Source: Euryodendron excelsum (lineage: Eukaryota > Streptophyta > Magnoliopsida > Ericales > Pentaphylacaceae). From it: DNA of 64,000 bases. Of the stretch, positions 1 to 10,633 are shown in pieces. The position numbers were made by a program, and so were the translations under genes. The notes below the pieces were generated by a model. It searched no databases and was not told the DNA's origin. It saw only the letters and a program-made list of their open reading frames with translations. How positions within the stretch are numbered: position 1 is the stretch's first letter; each line of letters begins with the position of its first letter. The stretch spans positions 23,527,501 through 23,591,500 of the forward strand of contig CM065390.1 in NCBI GenBank assembly GCA_033060915.1, written 5' to 3'.

Positions 1-704
1 ATCATGGATATATTTTTAAATCACCTTATGACCAATTGTTCTCATGTTTTTGTGATCTTTGAGCATGTTTGATGTTGATATTTTCATGCTTATGTCATCT
101 TGAGACTCATGTGGTATATTTTGAATTTTGATGATAAGCATGCTAAGTCTAACACTCTTGTAACTTTGAGTTTGTTGCTAGCCAAGTGTTGTTTTCTTAA
201 AGGCTACTCCAGTTTTTACTGGTTGTTTTTGCATGAAATATTCTTCTTTTGAGCATATCTCTTTTTTGTCCTTGCTTGCGTGGTTATTTGATAATTCTTT
301 ATCATTTTGAGACAACAAGGGGGAGAAAAAATTTATATGCTTACTTGTTGTTTAGAGGGAGAATATATTAAGGAGAAGGCCCTCATGTTTATAGTTATAT
401 CAATTGAGTTTATATCTCTTACTTCCTGTGCTTACTTTGTCAATTTGTTCTAAAAAGGGGGAGAGAATATGCCTGGTATATGCTTGATGTTTTATATATA
501 CTTGTTTTCTTGATATCTTGCACTTGATGGTATTTTTGTCTCTTGGTTGTTTAGTGTGTGTAGGTACAAGAGTTTAGGATGATTGGTGTTTGATAGACAT
601 TTTCCTTATGCTTGTGAGTTAGGTCTTATCGTAATCTTGTTAGATTCATTGTAATTCACATGTTAGCATAGGGTTTTGGTCACAAAATTGCCAAAGGGGG
701 AGAT
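1..704 (+). mobile_element. 3' internal tail of a SIRE-type Ty1/copia element, cut by the window edge
   Basis: No coding sequence is recognisable here. The stretch carries G-rich purine tracts typical of the 3' non-coding part of SIRE/Maximus-type copia elements: AACAAGGGGGAGAAAA near 314-330, AAAAAGGGGGAGAG near 450, and a final AAAGGGGGAGATT at about 692-705 that looks like the polypurine tract just before an LTR. A related layout with the same GAGACAA-AAGGGGGAGA motif occurs at 21405-21666, again just before an LTR-like sequence. Assignment to the SIRE type is by motif recognition; the element body lies left of the window. Confidence 0.6.
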
Positions 705-1690
705 TATAAGGTTATGTAATTGGCTAAATTTTTTGTCCAATCTTGTTTAATGTAATTTGGAGAATTGGGATATCCATCACAAGCATTTGGAATGATTTTC
801 ATTGCTAATTCATGCAAGCTCGTGCTAAGAAGAGATTGTATGAAGTTTCAAAGTGTGCTACGGAACTTTGACAAGCCTTAATGGACTTCGAGACAAGTCG
901 CGGGATGTATTGGTGTGTATGGGATGTCACACTGACCCTCGGAGGACCCCTCGTGGGACTCTCATAGCACTTCGTGGGAAGAAACAGTGTCCAAACTTTT
1001 CCAGGAGATTTCGCGGCACACTTTGTAGGACCTCGTGGGACCTCGTGGGAAGAACTAGTGAGGGTGCAGTTTCAGGATGGACCTCGCGAGACTTTGTGGG
1101 ACACCTCGCGGGAAGAAACAGTAAGGGTGCAATTTCAGGATGGACCTCGAGGGACACCTCGGCCCGCAAGCTCCACTTATGCACAACCTAGGATTCTGCG
1201 TCGTGAATTTCCTAAAACTCTATAAATACCAACTCATACCCTAAAGTTCCAAATCTAAGCCGCCACATTAAAAATTCTTTGAGAGAAGTTTTTCCACCTT
1301 CCGAAAGGCTCAGAAACGTTTCTTAGCATCAAATCTTTCAACACCATTGAAAAGATTGATTGTCTTAAAGAAGTTCGAGACACAAATCTGTTCTAAAAGA
1401 ATTGAGCAGTGATCGTGCACAAACAACGGTGAGTCATGGAATCGAACAAGTACCAGTCAACCTAGAGATTGAGGATTCAATTGAGGATTTAGGTTGTAAG
1501 TGTCTTGTAACTATTGAACGATATTATAGTGCATGATCTTTATCCGGCAAAAGGGACACGTGATTTTCTCCCATTTAAGGGTTTCCACGGCAAAAGATTG
1601 GTGTGTTCATGATTAAATGGTTTGTTCTTTCTTCTACCTTGGATTGTACAATATTGCTCATAACCATTATATCTTGACCTAATATTGTAG
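705..1690 (+). repeat. LTR of SIRE-type copia element (copy 1)
   Basis: The LTR starts right after a polypurine tract (AAAGGGGGAGATT). Its first bases read TATAAGG where TGTAAGG would be expected, so the terminal TG has probably decayed. A TATA box (TATAAATACC, 1221-1230) marks the likely transcription start. The stretch ACGTGATTTTCTCCC then AAGGGTTTCCACGGCAAAA at 1558-1595 has a diverged counterpart at about 22565-22605 in the second LTR of the window. The 3' boundary is not sharp: no clear CA end or primer-binding site is visible, so 1690 is approximate. This may be a solo or truncated LTR, because no gag follows. Confidence 0.55.
1041..1166 (+). repeat. 63-bp tandem repeat inside the LTR
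   Basis: Two tandem copies with period 63: CCTCGTGGGA at 1041 recurs as CCTCGCGGGA at 1104, and CCTCGCGAG at 1082 recurs as CCTCGAGGG at 1145. The shared core contains AGGGTGCAGTTTCAGGATGG. It sits about 60 bp upstream of the LTR TATA box, in the position of an LTR enhancer-like (U3) repeat. The short ORFs read through it are repeat artefacts. Confidence 0.75.
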
Positions 1691-1834
1691 TATTTGGTCT
1701 CTTGGACAAAATATAGACAAAGGCTAGGTTTTTCAATATGACATTGAAATTTGAGATAAAGTTGAAGAGTTAAAATGATTCTTTACTTAAAAAAAAAGAA
1801 CCACCACTAAGATTGCATGTTAAAATTTACAAAT

Positions 1835-2835
1835 GTTGCCACCACAAAATATTACATGAGAATGTTGTATATAGAAGAATTTAGCATGTTCAGGATTTGC
1901 CTTGGATAATTCAGTTCTGTTCAACTGTAGTTGAACTTGATGCAAATTATACAGTGGTTGCTTGTGGATAATCCTAAGCATGGTCCTCTTGTCCCAGTCA
2001 ACTCTAGGAATTAGAGGGATACACAGCCGCAGACCTCCATTTCAGTAATTTCAACAAAGGGAGTGATAAGGCTATTAGTATCCTCCTCCGTTAGGCTGGA
2101 GCTAGGAAGGGACAATCATCTCATTGACATTAAGTTTCAAACAGTGTGATCATGGGGAATGATATGAGTAATACTCTCCACTAACATGAAGATGGAGCCA
2201 GGAGTGGACAATCATCTCCTTCACATTCAGCACAAAACACAATGATGGTAAATGAAATGGATATTACTAGTGTTGCCCATCGTGAAGCTGGAGCCAGGAG
2301 TAGTGGACAATAATCTTCTTCACAGTCGGTAAGGAGTGGATAATCATCACCTTCGCAGTCCTTTAGGAGTGCACAATCAGTTCTGAATAGTACTATGATA
2401 GACCAGGATGTGCATGTGTTGTTGATATGCTCGAGTTTAATTGCAGGTGGTACATAGTTAGGAATTTTTAATTTAAAAAACGCTCTTCTTGGGATTAAAC
2501 CACTCAGAGTTAGAGATACCATCTTGCATCCTGCTCTACTGCTAGCTGTTTTCCACACTGTCATGTTCATGGCAGTCACATTTACAGTAAGTATGATTGG
2601 GGTGGTGGTTTCTTTGCTGTCATTTATTAAGAAAAGGTCATTTCTTTTCCAGGTGCTTCCCTTACTTGGTCTGGGTGCATTCTTTGTTAGTTATGCTTTT
2701 ACAATTGCCGCAAAAGTTCTAAAATTCTGGGTAACTACTCAAGGCTTTGTGACTTCGAGCTTCTGGTTGGTGTGGTTGTGTATTGCATTTTTAATCCTTG
2801 TCCACTACATGTTGTGGCTGTGTCCAAGGCTTTGA
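1835..2835 (+). pseudogene. Ankyrin-repeat/PGG membrane protein, 3' half (paralogue A, decayed)
   Basis: This is the last part of an ankyrin/PGG gene, collinear with paralogue C at 18600-19726. Intron-like sequence (from about 1835) precedes an exon at 1946 that reads IIQWLLVDNPKHGPLVP, almost the same as the start of exon 2 in C. The splice acceptor seen in C (GATGCAG) is GATGCAA here, so the AG is lost. The frame then hits TAG at 2012 and shifts. The C-terminal membrane part is open again at 2524-2835, with hydrophobic segments and the family-like run KFWVTTQGF...SSFWLVWL. No ankyrin exon 1 is present upstream; copia LTR sequence lies there instead. The homologous intron argues for DNA-level duplication, not retroposition. 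It is clearly a pseudogene. Confidence 0.85.
2095..2382 (+). repeat. 96-bp (32-codon) internal repeats in the paralogue A linker
   Basis: The phrase GCTGGAGC(C/T)AGGA...GGACAATCATCT starts at 2095, 2191 and 2287, spaced exactly 96 bp. Shortened echoes lie at about 2331 and 2371. The unit corresponds to the linker between the ankyrin repeats and the membrane domain (QVGASWEQTSHSQS in paralogue C). A multiple-of-three period suggests expansion while the gene still coded. Confidence 0.7.
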
Positions 2836-3500
2836 AAAGATTTTCCTAAAATTTTGCATTGAAATAGCCGTCTCATTCACGGTACATAGATTCCCTGACC
2901 ATCTGAAACAATAAGTGACAATGCGAGTGACTCAAATTATTTGAAACAACAACAAAATTCATAATTATTTTTGCTTGAATTATTATTTTTGCTAGGTAAA
3001 AAGGTGTGAAGGGACAACCAGTGTAGTAACCCTCCTTTAGCATGACAATAAGAGTTTTCACACGTAAAGAAATGTTCGTTTGAGCCATAGCTACAACCTT
3101 GAGGAGGGCGAGACAGTCATCGTAGTTCTACCGAAGTACGAGCGAACATTAAGCCCCTTTTCAACAACATTTGATTTATACAACTACTATCTCAAGCAGG
3201 TTTGAACATGGGACCATTGAGAGAAGAGTGACTACATATCTGACATAATTATTTTAATGACATAATTATGACATTATTGTGTGATTCAAATTCAATTTTC
3301 GTTGAACCAACGATTGGACTTGTGACCCGGTTCCTTTTGCAATTGACTCAATCTTTTGAATTTCAAAACATTACTACAAATAGAGGAATAGACGAAGAAA
3401 TCCCCAACTCTTTGACAACAACATCCCATCAGTAGGCTTATCTAAGAAGTAACAACAGCTTAACCATATTATAACATAATAATTCAGTTGGTCATTTAGT
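2836..3500. other. Intergenic, no gene seen
   Basis: AT-rich sequence after paralogue A. I see no coding region with family features and no clear transposon ends. The short minus-strand ORF at 2873-3088 has no recognisable domain. Confidence 0.6.
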
Positions 3501-3682
3501 CTTCTACGAGCAATTATTCAGCACTCTTGAAGCACCACCTGTTCATGTTCCTCCTCTCATATGAGAGTGGGGTCCCCCATGTTAGGTGGAATCACCTAAT
3601 AAGGGAGACCCCACTCCTATGTGAGAGGAGAAGTAATTAAGGATGACGTGATACTCTGGAACACTGAATAATTTCTCGTCTT
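3501..3682. mobile_element. Foldback MITE-like palindrome
   Basis: The two halves form one long imperfect hairpin. Left-arm motifs ACGAG-AATTATTCAG, CTCCTCTCA, GAGTGGGGTC and TTAGGTG return on the opposite strand in the right half in the same order, around a centre near 3592. Arms are about 85 bp. There is no ORF and no clear target-site duplication, so the superfamily is not assigned. Confidence 0.7.
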
Positions 3683-4190
3683 CCACCCTTATTTTGTGTA
3701 AATATAATAGACTTTGAGTTCACTCATCTTTTTGTTTATCAGGATATTTTCATTACAACTTGCGGTAAGTATTTTTATGGACAGGTAGACGTAACTCTAT
3801 TTATCAGCAAATCTCAGTTTACTAAGAGTCTTTCCACCTTTACTTTGAGCAAATATCTATAGTTAATGAATTAGATGGATTAATTTGTGAATCTTTGTTT
3901 TTTTGAAGTCAATTAATTCGTTCATATTTTTATTCAAGGAAGTCTTAAAAATATGGCATTAGAAAGTTAACGACTAGACTCATCTAGCAGTCAAAAAATC
4001 GACTCGTAAGAAGCTTAACACACAGTAGTTAGGCTGGATTTTAAGTTAGGGCCCAGGTCTCCAAATCAGCTCGGACTTTTTCGAAGACTCCTACACCCAT
4101 GGGCATACGGCCTTTACCAACGTTCGGGTCTTACTCATCTCAAACTCTGATGCCCTTGACGTGCAGATTTCTTAACAGGCTATATTGCTT

Positions 4191-4239
<49 letters not shown>

Positions 4240-4772
4240 TTTCAATCCTCCTGGCTAGGTGAATCGATCTATCCTTGTTTCTTTTTTCTTTTGATACATC
4301 GGAAGAAATCTATCCTTCTTTCATCACATGGAATCTGTGCATCAATTGCCAGTCGATTGGCATATTGAAAGTAATTCCTGAGACTTTTGTGCACCTTTAA
4401 ACTAGAAATTCAGTGACATGAGAACCAAGAATTTAAAATGAAGATCTTTCAAGCATCTGATGAGCAGGGAAATATAATTGAACTATTTTTGTAATCATGT
4501 ATACTTACTTGAGTTAATTAGCCTTTATACCATTATCCAAATTACAGTTGTGTTGCATTGTGCAAATATGCTTCTTATAGATGGTATATAGAGAATTCAA
4601 AGAGTATTGCTTGATAGTACAATGGTTAAGGTCCTGCTGGCATGGCTAGAAATTAAGGGAGGGATAGAATTTAAGCGTTCCAAGCAAAAGATGTACCCAT
4701 AATAAGTTGTTTTAGATGCATGCATTACTTGGTAAGTACCAAACATATATTGACACCGGGGATACGAGAGAC
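3683..4772. other. Intergenic, no gene seen apart from a microsatellite
   Basis: AT-rich, no recognisable coding sequence. The ORF at 4099-4368 is read through the TA/TG microsatellite and is not credible. The last five bases (GAGAC, 4768-4772) are the left target-site copy of the following copia element. Confidence 0.6.
4191..4237. repeat. (TA)n(TG)n microsatellite
   Basis: A run of alternating TA changes directly into a run of TG over about 47 bp. Confidence 0.95.
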
Positions 4773-5083
4773 TGTTACAAATTGAAGCAAAAAAAAAAAA
4801 AAAACTGAACTTTTATTACCCTGAAACTTCAATACACTAACGCGCAATAACCAGCTCTATTTATAGAGCTAATAACCAACGGCTAGCAACAACCTGCAGC
4901 CACTAACTGCTAACAAAGTGCTCACAACCAAAGACCCAATAAATGTGGAGACAAACCCAACATACTCCTATAGACTAGGCCAACTCCTATAGACTAGCCC
5001 AACAAAGTAATGTTCAATTATAAAACAAAACAACCTTCCTAAAGATTAGGACAGAGAAAAAATAAACTTGACTTTTTCCAACA
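4773..5083 (-). repeat. Copia-1 3' LTR
   Basis: 311 bp, collinear with 9326-9628. It contains a TATA-type box seen on the plus strand as CTATTTATAG near 4857-4866. A longer A-run than in the 5' LTR explains most of the length difference. Confidence 0.95.
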
Positions 5084-5095
5084 ATCCCTCCCTTA
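5084..5095 (-). other. Copia-1 polypurine tract
   Basis: On the element strand TAAGGGAGGGAT abuts the 3' LTR. It overlaps the last codons of pol (stop at 5093-5095). Confidence 0.85.
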
Positions 5096-8000
5096 AACTA
5101 ATGCTTCAATATTCAGTTTAGTGAATGTTAGTTCTGAAGCTCCCTCCCTCAAATTGCAAACTCCAAGCATCTTTCTAAGCTTCTGAAACGCAGGCAACCT
5201 GAGGGACTTTGTTTGAATATCATCAACCTGGTCTTCACTTCTGAAAAAAATAAGATTACTAATTCCATCATTCGTGAGATCCCTCAAGAAATGATACTTC
5301 ACATCTATATGTTGCTTCGACCATGTAGAATAGGACTTTTTGAGAGCTTTATTGCTAAACTGTTGTCATAATAAATCAGAGTAGGCCCTTCTTCCTTGAA
5401 ATGCAGCTCTTTAAGAATCTTTTTTAGCCAAATAGCTTGACAAGCACAAGCTGTTGCAGCACCAAATTCAGCTTCCGTGGTTGATAGTGTGACAATTGGT
5501 TGCTTTTTTTATGACCATGAAACAGCTCATGTCCCCATCATGAAAACATACCCAGATGTGCTCTTTCGGTCATCTAAATCACCTGCATAATCACAATCTA
5601 TGAAGCCAAACAAACTTAACTTTTCTCCCTTCTTGTAAAACATCCAAAACTCCTTAATAACTTGCAAGTACCTGAAAATTCTTTTTGCAGCCAAGAGATG
5701 AATCTCTGGAGGACACTCCATGTACCTACTAATGACACTTACAACATGCATTATATCATGCCTTGTTGCAGTCAAGTACATTATACTCCCCACTGTCTGC
5801 TTGTAAAAAGTGTTGTTAACCTTCATTCCTCCATCATCTTTGTTTAGCTTCAAACCAAACTCAGACGGTGTAGTCACAGGATTACAATCCTTCATCTGAA
5901 ACCTGTCTAAGATTTCTCCCCCATACCTTTTTTTAGAAATAAAAATTCCAAAAGAGGACTGCACCACTTCAATGCTAAGAAAGTAATGCATCATGCCAAG
6001 GTCAGACATCTCAAATTCAACCATCATGGATTTCTTAAAACTTTCAAACATGGCTGTATTACTTTCAGTGTAGATTAAATCATCTACATATAAGCAAACA
6101 ACGAGCATTTTTCCTCCATCTTCAATTTTTATGAAAAGTGTATGTTCACAACGACATTTTTGAAATCATTCCTTCAAAAAATAAGTTTCTATATGATTAT
6201 ACCAAGCCCGTGGAGCTTGTTTTAATCCATATAGAGCCTTCTTTAAATTATACACTTTATGCGCATTGCTAAGTATCACATAACCAGGAGGTTGATCGAT
6301 GAATACCTTGTCTTTCAACTCTCCATGAAGGAATGTTGATTTCATGTCCAACCGGAAGATAGGCCATGAGTTTTGTGCTGCCAATGCAATCACCAATCTG
6401 ATTATAGCATACCTTGTAATCGGAGCAAAGACTTCTTTATAATCAACACCAAACTCCTGTTTATAGCCCTTGGCCACCAAGCGTGCCTTGAACTTGTCAA
6501 CTTCACCATTCTCCTTCAACTTTGTCTTGTAAACCCACTTTACACCAATTGTTTTGTGCTCTTTTGGAAGATCACATAGTTCCCAAGTATCATTTTTTTC
6601 GATGGCAGTAATTTTAGCATCCATAGCCTTTTGCCATTTTGATTCTTAGATAGCCACTTCAAAAGTGGTAGGATCACAATCTGAAAACAAAGCAAAATGT
6701 GTAAGTGGGTCCTCATCTTGGTGAACTCCAATTAACTAATAATTAGTCATCCATGCAGGTCTTCTTCGAACACGTTGAGGCCTTCGATCTTCATCTAATT
6801 CAGCTGCAAATAGGCTTTGATCAGCTACTGGAGCATTTTGAGTGGCTTCTAGCTCTTGCACATTCTCCGTAGGCTGCTGCCTTATGGTATAATCATCAAA
6901 ATCTACTAGAATATGATGTTTAACACCATTTTCATTCCATGACCAGGTTCCTTCTTCATCGAAAACCACATCACGGCTGATAATGATTTTCTTAGCGCTA
7001 GGATTGTATAACTTGAAGCTTTTAACTTATCACTAACACCAAGAAAAATGCATTTTTCTCCCTTGTTATCTAATTTTCTCCTCTTTTCATCTAGAATATA
7101 GGCATAGGCAATACACCCAAAAATCTGAAAATGATCTACAGCTGGTCTTCTTCCGCTCCACACTTCCTCTGGTGTCATATTTTGAACAACAAGTGTGGGA
7201 CTTTTGTTCAACATATGAATGCTCCAGTTAACAGCTTCAGGCCAGAAACTTTTTGGAATGCCATTCCTTGACAAAAGGCTTCGCAATATACTCAGAATAA
7301 TGTGATTCTTTCTCTCATGAACGCCATTTTGTTGAGGCGTATAAGCTGTTGTAAGTTGCCTCTTTATTCCATGGGTCTCACAAAAATTTTCAAATTCATG
7401 TGAGTTATATTCTCTACCACGATCTGTGAGAAGTATCTTTATTGGGCTTCCAACTTCTTTCTCAACAAGCACTTTAAAAACTTTAAAGGCTGCAAAAGCT
7501 TCAGATTTTGTTTGCAAAATATACACCCATGTTTTTCTACTAAAATCATCAATGAAAGTGATAAAGTATCTTTTACCTCCATTGGAAGATGGATTTATTG
7601 GCCCACAAAGATCAAAATGAACCAGCTCCAATGCATTCCTTGCTCTCCAAGATTTTCCTTGAGGAAATTGATTATGATGTTGTTTGCTAACAATCACATC
7701 CTTCACAAAATTCAGATGAAGCTGTAATTTGAGGAAGACCAATCACCATATCTTTCTACTGTAGAGTCTATAATCCACCAAAGTTTAGGTGACCATAGGA
7801 AAAATGTCATAGCCATGCCGCCTCCCTCAATTTTGTTGAGAAGCATGATGAGTGGTGTCGTGGAGATAAAGTGGGAACATATGATTCGTCGTCATGTTAA
7901 CTTGAGCAATTAAGCCCAACTTTACATCTCGAATTTGACATACTCCATCTTTGATAGAAATCTCACATCCATTTTCTTGCAATTGACCCACACTAAGCAA

Positions 8001-8260
8001 GTTGGTCTTTAAATCTGGCACAAAAAGAACATTGGAGATAGTGTGAGTGAGATTTCCTTTGGTTTGGATAGTTACCCTTCCTTTTCCCATAACAGAAATC
8101 GTGGAATTCTCACCAAACTTGACAGTGTGGTAGAAAGATTCATCCAAGTCAGAGAATGCCTTCTTATCTCTACACATGTGGTTGTTGTAGCCAGTGTCTA
8201 AATACCACATGTTTTGTTGAGTTTCTTCCTTCACATGACACACCATTAAAAGAGACACAT
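5093..8260 (-). pseudogene. Copia-1 pol: protease, integrase, reverse transcriptase, RNase H (broken)
   Basis: Read in several frames on the minus strand. Protease remnant near 8150-8258, with DTG in a WYLDTGYNNHM context. Integrase at 6906-7742, with the catalytic triad in HFDLCGP, LLTDRGREYNS and QNGVHERKN. RT at 6166-6624 (LKQAPRAWY at its end), continuing into the catalytic LYVDD near 6085. RNase H follows (FIDCDYAGDLDDRKSTSG near 5570; weak remnants down to 5093). Domain order identifies Ty1/copia. Frameshifts between the integrase, linker, RT and YVDD blocks, plus stops in RNase H, show it is non-functional. The short ORFs on the other strand are shadows. Confidence 0.95.
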
Positions 8261-8289
8261 CTTCTTCTTTTTCTGCAAAGTTAGTTCTT

Positions 8290-9212
8290 TCCCCACTTTA
8301 TCTATTCAAATTAGATAGACATTCTAACTGATAATGGCCATACTTATGACATCTGTAGCATTCAACATTGGACTTGTCTGTTGACTTTGGTCTTGTTGAA
8401 TGATGGCCTCCATGTCTTCTTCCTCTTCCTTGAAATTGATTCTCTTGATACTGATGGTTTTGTTGTTAGTTTCCATGATCATTGTTGTCTCTGCCTCCTC
8501 TACCATGACCTCTACCTCGACCTCTACCTCATCCTTTATCAGTTCCACTTGGTGTAGAGTGATTTTTTGAAAAGGCCTTCAATGCTTGTTTTTCTTTCTC
8601 CTGCTGGTTAATTTTTTGTTCATGAACCAACAAAGAACTTTGTAATTCATCAAGTGAGCGTTCATCAACAACATTAGCTTCTTCCATAGAACTGACAAAA
8701 AAATTAAACTTTGGTGTCATGGATCGAAGAATCTTCTCAATAATGGTGACATCCTCTGTTTTGTTGCCATGGATCCGCATCTTGTTGGCGACTGCCATTG
8801 TTCTTGAAAAATAATTTGTGACTGATTCTCTTGATTTCATTCAAAGCATTTCGAACTCCGAACGAATTGCTTGAAGTTGTTACCTCCTTGTCCTTGCTGT
8901 TCCTTGGTACTTCTTCTTTGTGAAATCTCAAATATGTTTGGCGGTGTCTTTGCAAAGAATGGTTTCCAAGATTGAGCGATCAATAGCTTGGAAGAGATAA
9001 TTCTTTGCTTTAAGATCCTACAACTTCAGCCCTTCTAGCTCTATCTTTTGTGCATCTATTAGAACCACACCTGCTGCTGGTTCTGCTACCCCAGAAACAA
9101 CAACTGTCCAATATTCTTTGGACCCCAAGAAGTTCTACATGAGCATACTCCGATGGTCATAATGACCATCAAAGCATGGAATAGCTGGCTGCACAAAGGT
9201 GTTAGAAGCCAT
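8290..9212 (-). pseudogene. Copia-1 gag with CCHC zinc knuckle (broken)
   Basis: Starts at ATG 9212 (MASNTFVQPAIPCFDGHYDH), a typical copia Gag start of the UBN2/gag-polypeptide family. It continues through the core (KNYLFQAIDRSILETILC), the segment VTNYFSRTMAVANKMRIHG and the helix ending LDELQSSLLVHEQK. A zinc knuckle CYRCHKYGHYQLEC is encoded at about 8310-8355. At least four in-frame stops and one or more frameshifts break it. In the living element it would package element RNA into cytoplasmic particles. Confidence 0.9.
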
Positions 9213-9312
9213 CCTTTACTGTTGCTACAAAAATGAATGAGATAGAACGAAAAACTTTGCTATATTATCTCATTGAAAATGCTGCTGCACTATCTCACAA
9301 ACTTCCCACACT

Positions 9313-9324
9313 GCTTTGATACCA
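9313..9324 (-). other. Copia-1 primer-binding site (initiator tRNA-Met type)
   Basis: Element-strand TGGTATCAAAGC, one base different from the plant initiator tRNA-Met complement TGGTATCAGAGC, one base inside the 5' LTR. Confidence 0.9.
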
Positions 9325-9325
9325 C

Positions 9326-9628
9326 TGTTACAAATTGAAGCAAAAACAAACTAAACTTTTATTGCTCTGAAACTTTATTACACTGACTCACAATAACCAG
9401 TTCTATTTATAGAGCTAATAACTAATGGCAAGCAACAACCTACCGCCACTAACTCGTAACAAAGTACTAACAACCAAAGGCCCAATATATGTGAAAACAA
9501 ACCCAACGTACTCCGATAGACTAGGCTAACTCCTTAGACTAGCCCAACAGAGTAATGTTTAGTTACAAAACAAAACAACCTTCCTAAAGATTAGGACAAA
9601 GAAAAAACAAACTTCACTTTTTCCAATA
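9326..9628 (-). repeat. Copia-1 5' LTR
   Basis: 303 bp, homologous to 4773-5083 along its whole length, with many substitutions visible by eye. It is followed by GAGAA, matching four of five bases of the left flank. Confidence 0.95.
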
Positions 9629-9865
9629 GAGAACATAACTAATCCCCATAGGGACGCGACCAGCTATTACATATCACAAATCCAAACCATCTCATCAAAA
9701 GGACGGGGGCGCGCACGGGCTTATTCCATTGCCAAATGGGACATCAGAAGAACCATGGGCGACGGGATCCCATTCATTAAAAACAATGACAAAACAAAAA
9801 GAAAAGAAAAGAAAAGAAAATAAGCAGAGGTCGGGGTGCTCTTGCTTGATGTGGCTTACACAAGA

Positions 9866-10596
9866 CTATGGATTGCAAAGCCATGAAGGTTTTCCTGCAG
9901 CCGCCAACAACAGAAAGGGGATCGATATTAGGAGCAGAGCCAGGGCTTCGTTTGGCAATGCTGCCATTATCGCGCAGATGTAAGAAGCAAACAGGGCTGA
10001 AAATGAGATTTGAGGCCACGGCTTCAATGGGAATCCATGCAGGAGGAATAGAATCATGACCACGGCTACAACAAACACCAGGGAATTGAACAATAAGAAT
10101 GAGCTGAATATGATTGAAACTGGTATATTCTTTTGGATGCTGCCAGTTATGGAGTTATAAACATAGCCCACACTGGAAATGCTGCTACCAGGGTAATGAA
10201 TAGCTGCTGCAAAGGTTACTGTTGCGATCAGCGTCGCTACCACTAGCAATGTGTCTCGGGACTTCTCGATGGACTTAACAACACTACTGCTTACATTTGA
10301 TGACCTGTGGGAGAGGTCTTCCTCATGAGAACAATCATCACCACAGTGCTTGATTCTTCGATTATTGGTTAAATCCCGGGCTCTCATAGCTCCAGCTTGT
10401 CGAAGGATCATGTCAATTTCCATATCAATCTTCCCTGAATAAGGTAGAACATATAGGATGTCTAGAGCCGTGAAACCACCAGAGTTCAAGGCGTTGACAT
10501 CCACCGATTCGCTGCTTAGCAATACCCTTAAAGTCTGCATTTTACAGTTTTCCAAGTGTTGGGTCCCTCTGTTCCAGAAAACAGAGAACATACTCA

Positions 10597-10633
<37 letters not shown>

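Larger units (their letters stand above)
4773..9628 (-). mobile_element. Full-length Ty1/copia retrotransposon (Copia-1), defective
   Basis: A 4.86-kb element in minus orientation with all structural parts: 3' LTR (4773-5083), polypurine tract, gag-pol in copia order (Gag, protease, integrase, RT, RNase H), primer-binding site and 5' LTR (9326-9628). LTRs begin TGTT and end AACA on the element strand. Flanking pentamers GAGAC (4768-4772) and GAGAA (9629-9633) are a one-mismatch target-site duplication. The LTRs differ at many positions and the ORFs are broken by many stops and frameshifts, so the insertion is fairly old and cannot move by itself. Confidence 0.95.

Noticed and set aside
853..1225. 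Overlapping ORFs on both strands in the LTR
   Set aside because: They are produced by the GC-rich 63-bp tandem repeat and have no domain.
4600..4700. tRNA-like stretch
   Set aside because: No cloverleaf or conserved A/B boxes could be drawn.
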